Assembly (NCBI GenBank): GCA_964507235.1
Contig: CAZDPE010000125.1
Span: 1-6,373 of the forward strand
From: Suilimivivens sp964507235
Lineage (GTDB): Bacteria > Bacillota > Clostridia > Lachnospirales > Lachnospiraceae
Direction of reading: 5' to 3'
DNA length: 6,373 nt
Position numbers and translations under genes: made by a program. Shown in pieces: positions 6,217-6,373 of this stretch (the stretch's first letter is position 1; every line of letters starts with the position of its first letter). Below the pieces are notes generated by a model. It did not search any database. It saw only the letters and a list, made by a program, of their open reading frames with translations, and had not been told where the DNA came from.

Positions 6217-6373
6217 GACCTCGCACTAAACTCAAACGTCGCTTTCGCTCGTTTTCGTTAAGTTGCTTTCGGCAGTCCCTCTACTAAGCTCGAAAACACC
6301 TCGCTAAGTATCGGGACAGACCTCGCACTAAACTCAAACGTCGCTTTCGCTCGTTTTCGTTAAGTTGCTTTCG
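6217..6373 (-). repeat. 102-base tandem repeat upstream of rpsH, running off the window
   Basis: The 55 bases at 6217-6271 recur without a mismatch at 6319-6373, a period of 102 bases; the second copy reaches the window edge, so the array probably continues. The 47 bases between (6272-6318) contain the 33-base core also found at 5599-5631. The unit is CpG-rich (many TCG and CGC steps), unlike the neighbouring genes. Read on the transcribed strand, each unit has four YTTAG or CTTAA cores spaced 20-32 bases apart, suggesting it grew from a shorter element. All frames are broken by stops. Confidence 0.85.

Noticed and set aside
6217..6373. Possible CRISPR array (55-base repeats with a 47-base spacer)
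   Set aside because: The 'spacer' contains the same core as the separate copy at 5599-5631, so it is part of the repeat unit and not a unique spacer. Repeat length and internal structure do not fit a CRISPR, and no cas gene is in view.

Overview
The window is the distal half of a bacterial ribosomal-protein (spc-type) operon, read entirely on the minus strand. In transcription order, from high to low coordinates, it holds rpsH (S8), rplF (L6), rplR (L18), rpsE (S5), rpmD (L30), rplO (L15), secY, adk, map, a small KOW-domain RNA-binding protein and infA (IF1). Eleven genes are complete. The order secY-adk-map-KOW-infA, the strong AGGAGG-type ribosome binding sites, the moderately AT-rich codon use and the four-cysteine (zinc-type) LID of adenylate kinase point to a Gram-positive Firmicute. 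The protein sequences look like Clostridia, most likely Lachnospiraceae; that placement is inference from recognition, not from a search.

Layout: 1-24 is the start of the spacer after infA. From 25 to 1301 lie infA, the KOW gene and map, then adk at 1359-2000. The 2001-2099 spacer carries a long imperfect hairpin. secY (2100-3413) overlaps the rplO stop by one base, and rplO, rpmD, rpsE, rplR and rplF follow with spacers of about 13-26 bases. The rplF-rpsH gap (5541-5692) and the region upstream of rpsH (6095-6373) are unusually long for this operon. Both are occupied by copies of one CpG-rich repeat family that does not look coding.

The genes form one expression unit for making and using ribosomes. 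S8, L6, L18, S5, L30 and L15 are ribosome components. SecY is the membrane channel for exported proteins. Adk balances adenine nucleotides, Map removes the initiator methionine and IF1 acts in translation initiation. The KOW protein is probably ribosome- or RNA-associated.

The protein-coding content is ordinary. The part worth a second look is the repeat family: a 102-base tandem array upstream of rpsH, running off the window edge, and a diverged single copy between rpsH and rplF. Both can fold as a two-part RNA hairpin on the transcribed strand. rpsN (S14), which usually sits directly before rpsH, is not seen in the 279 bases available upstream.
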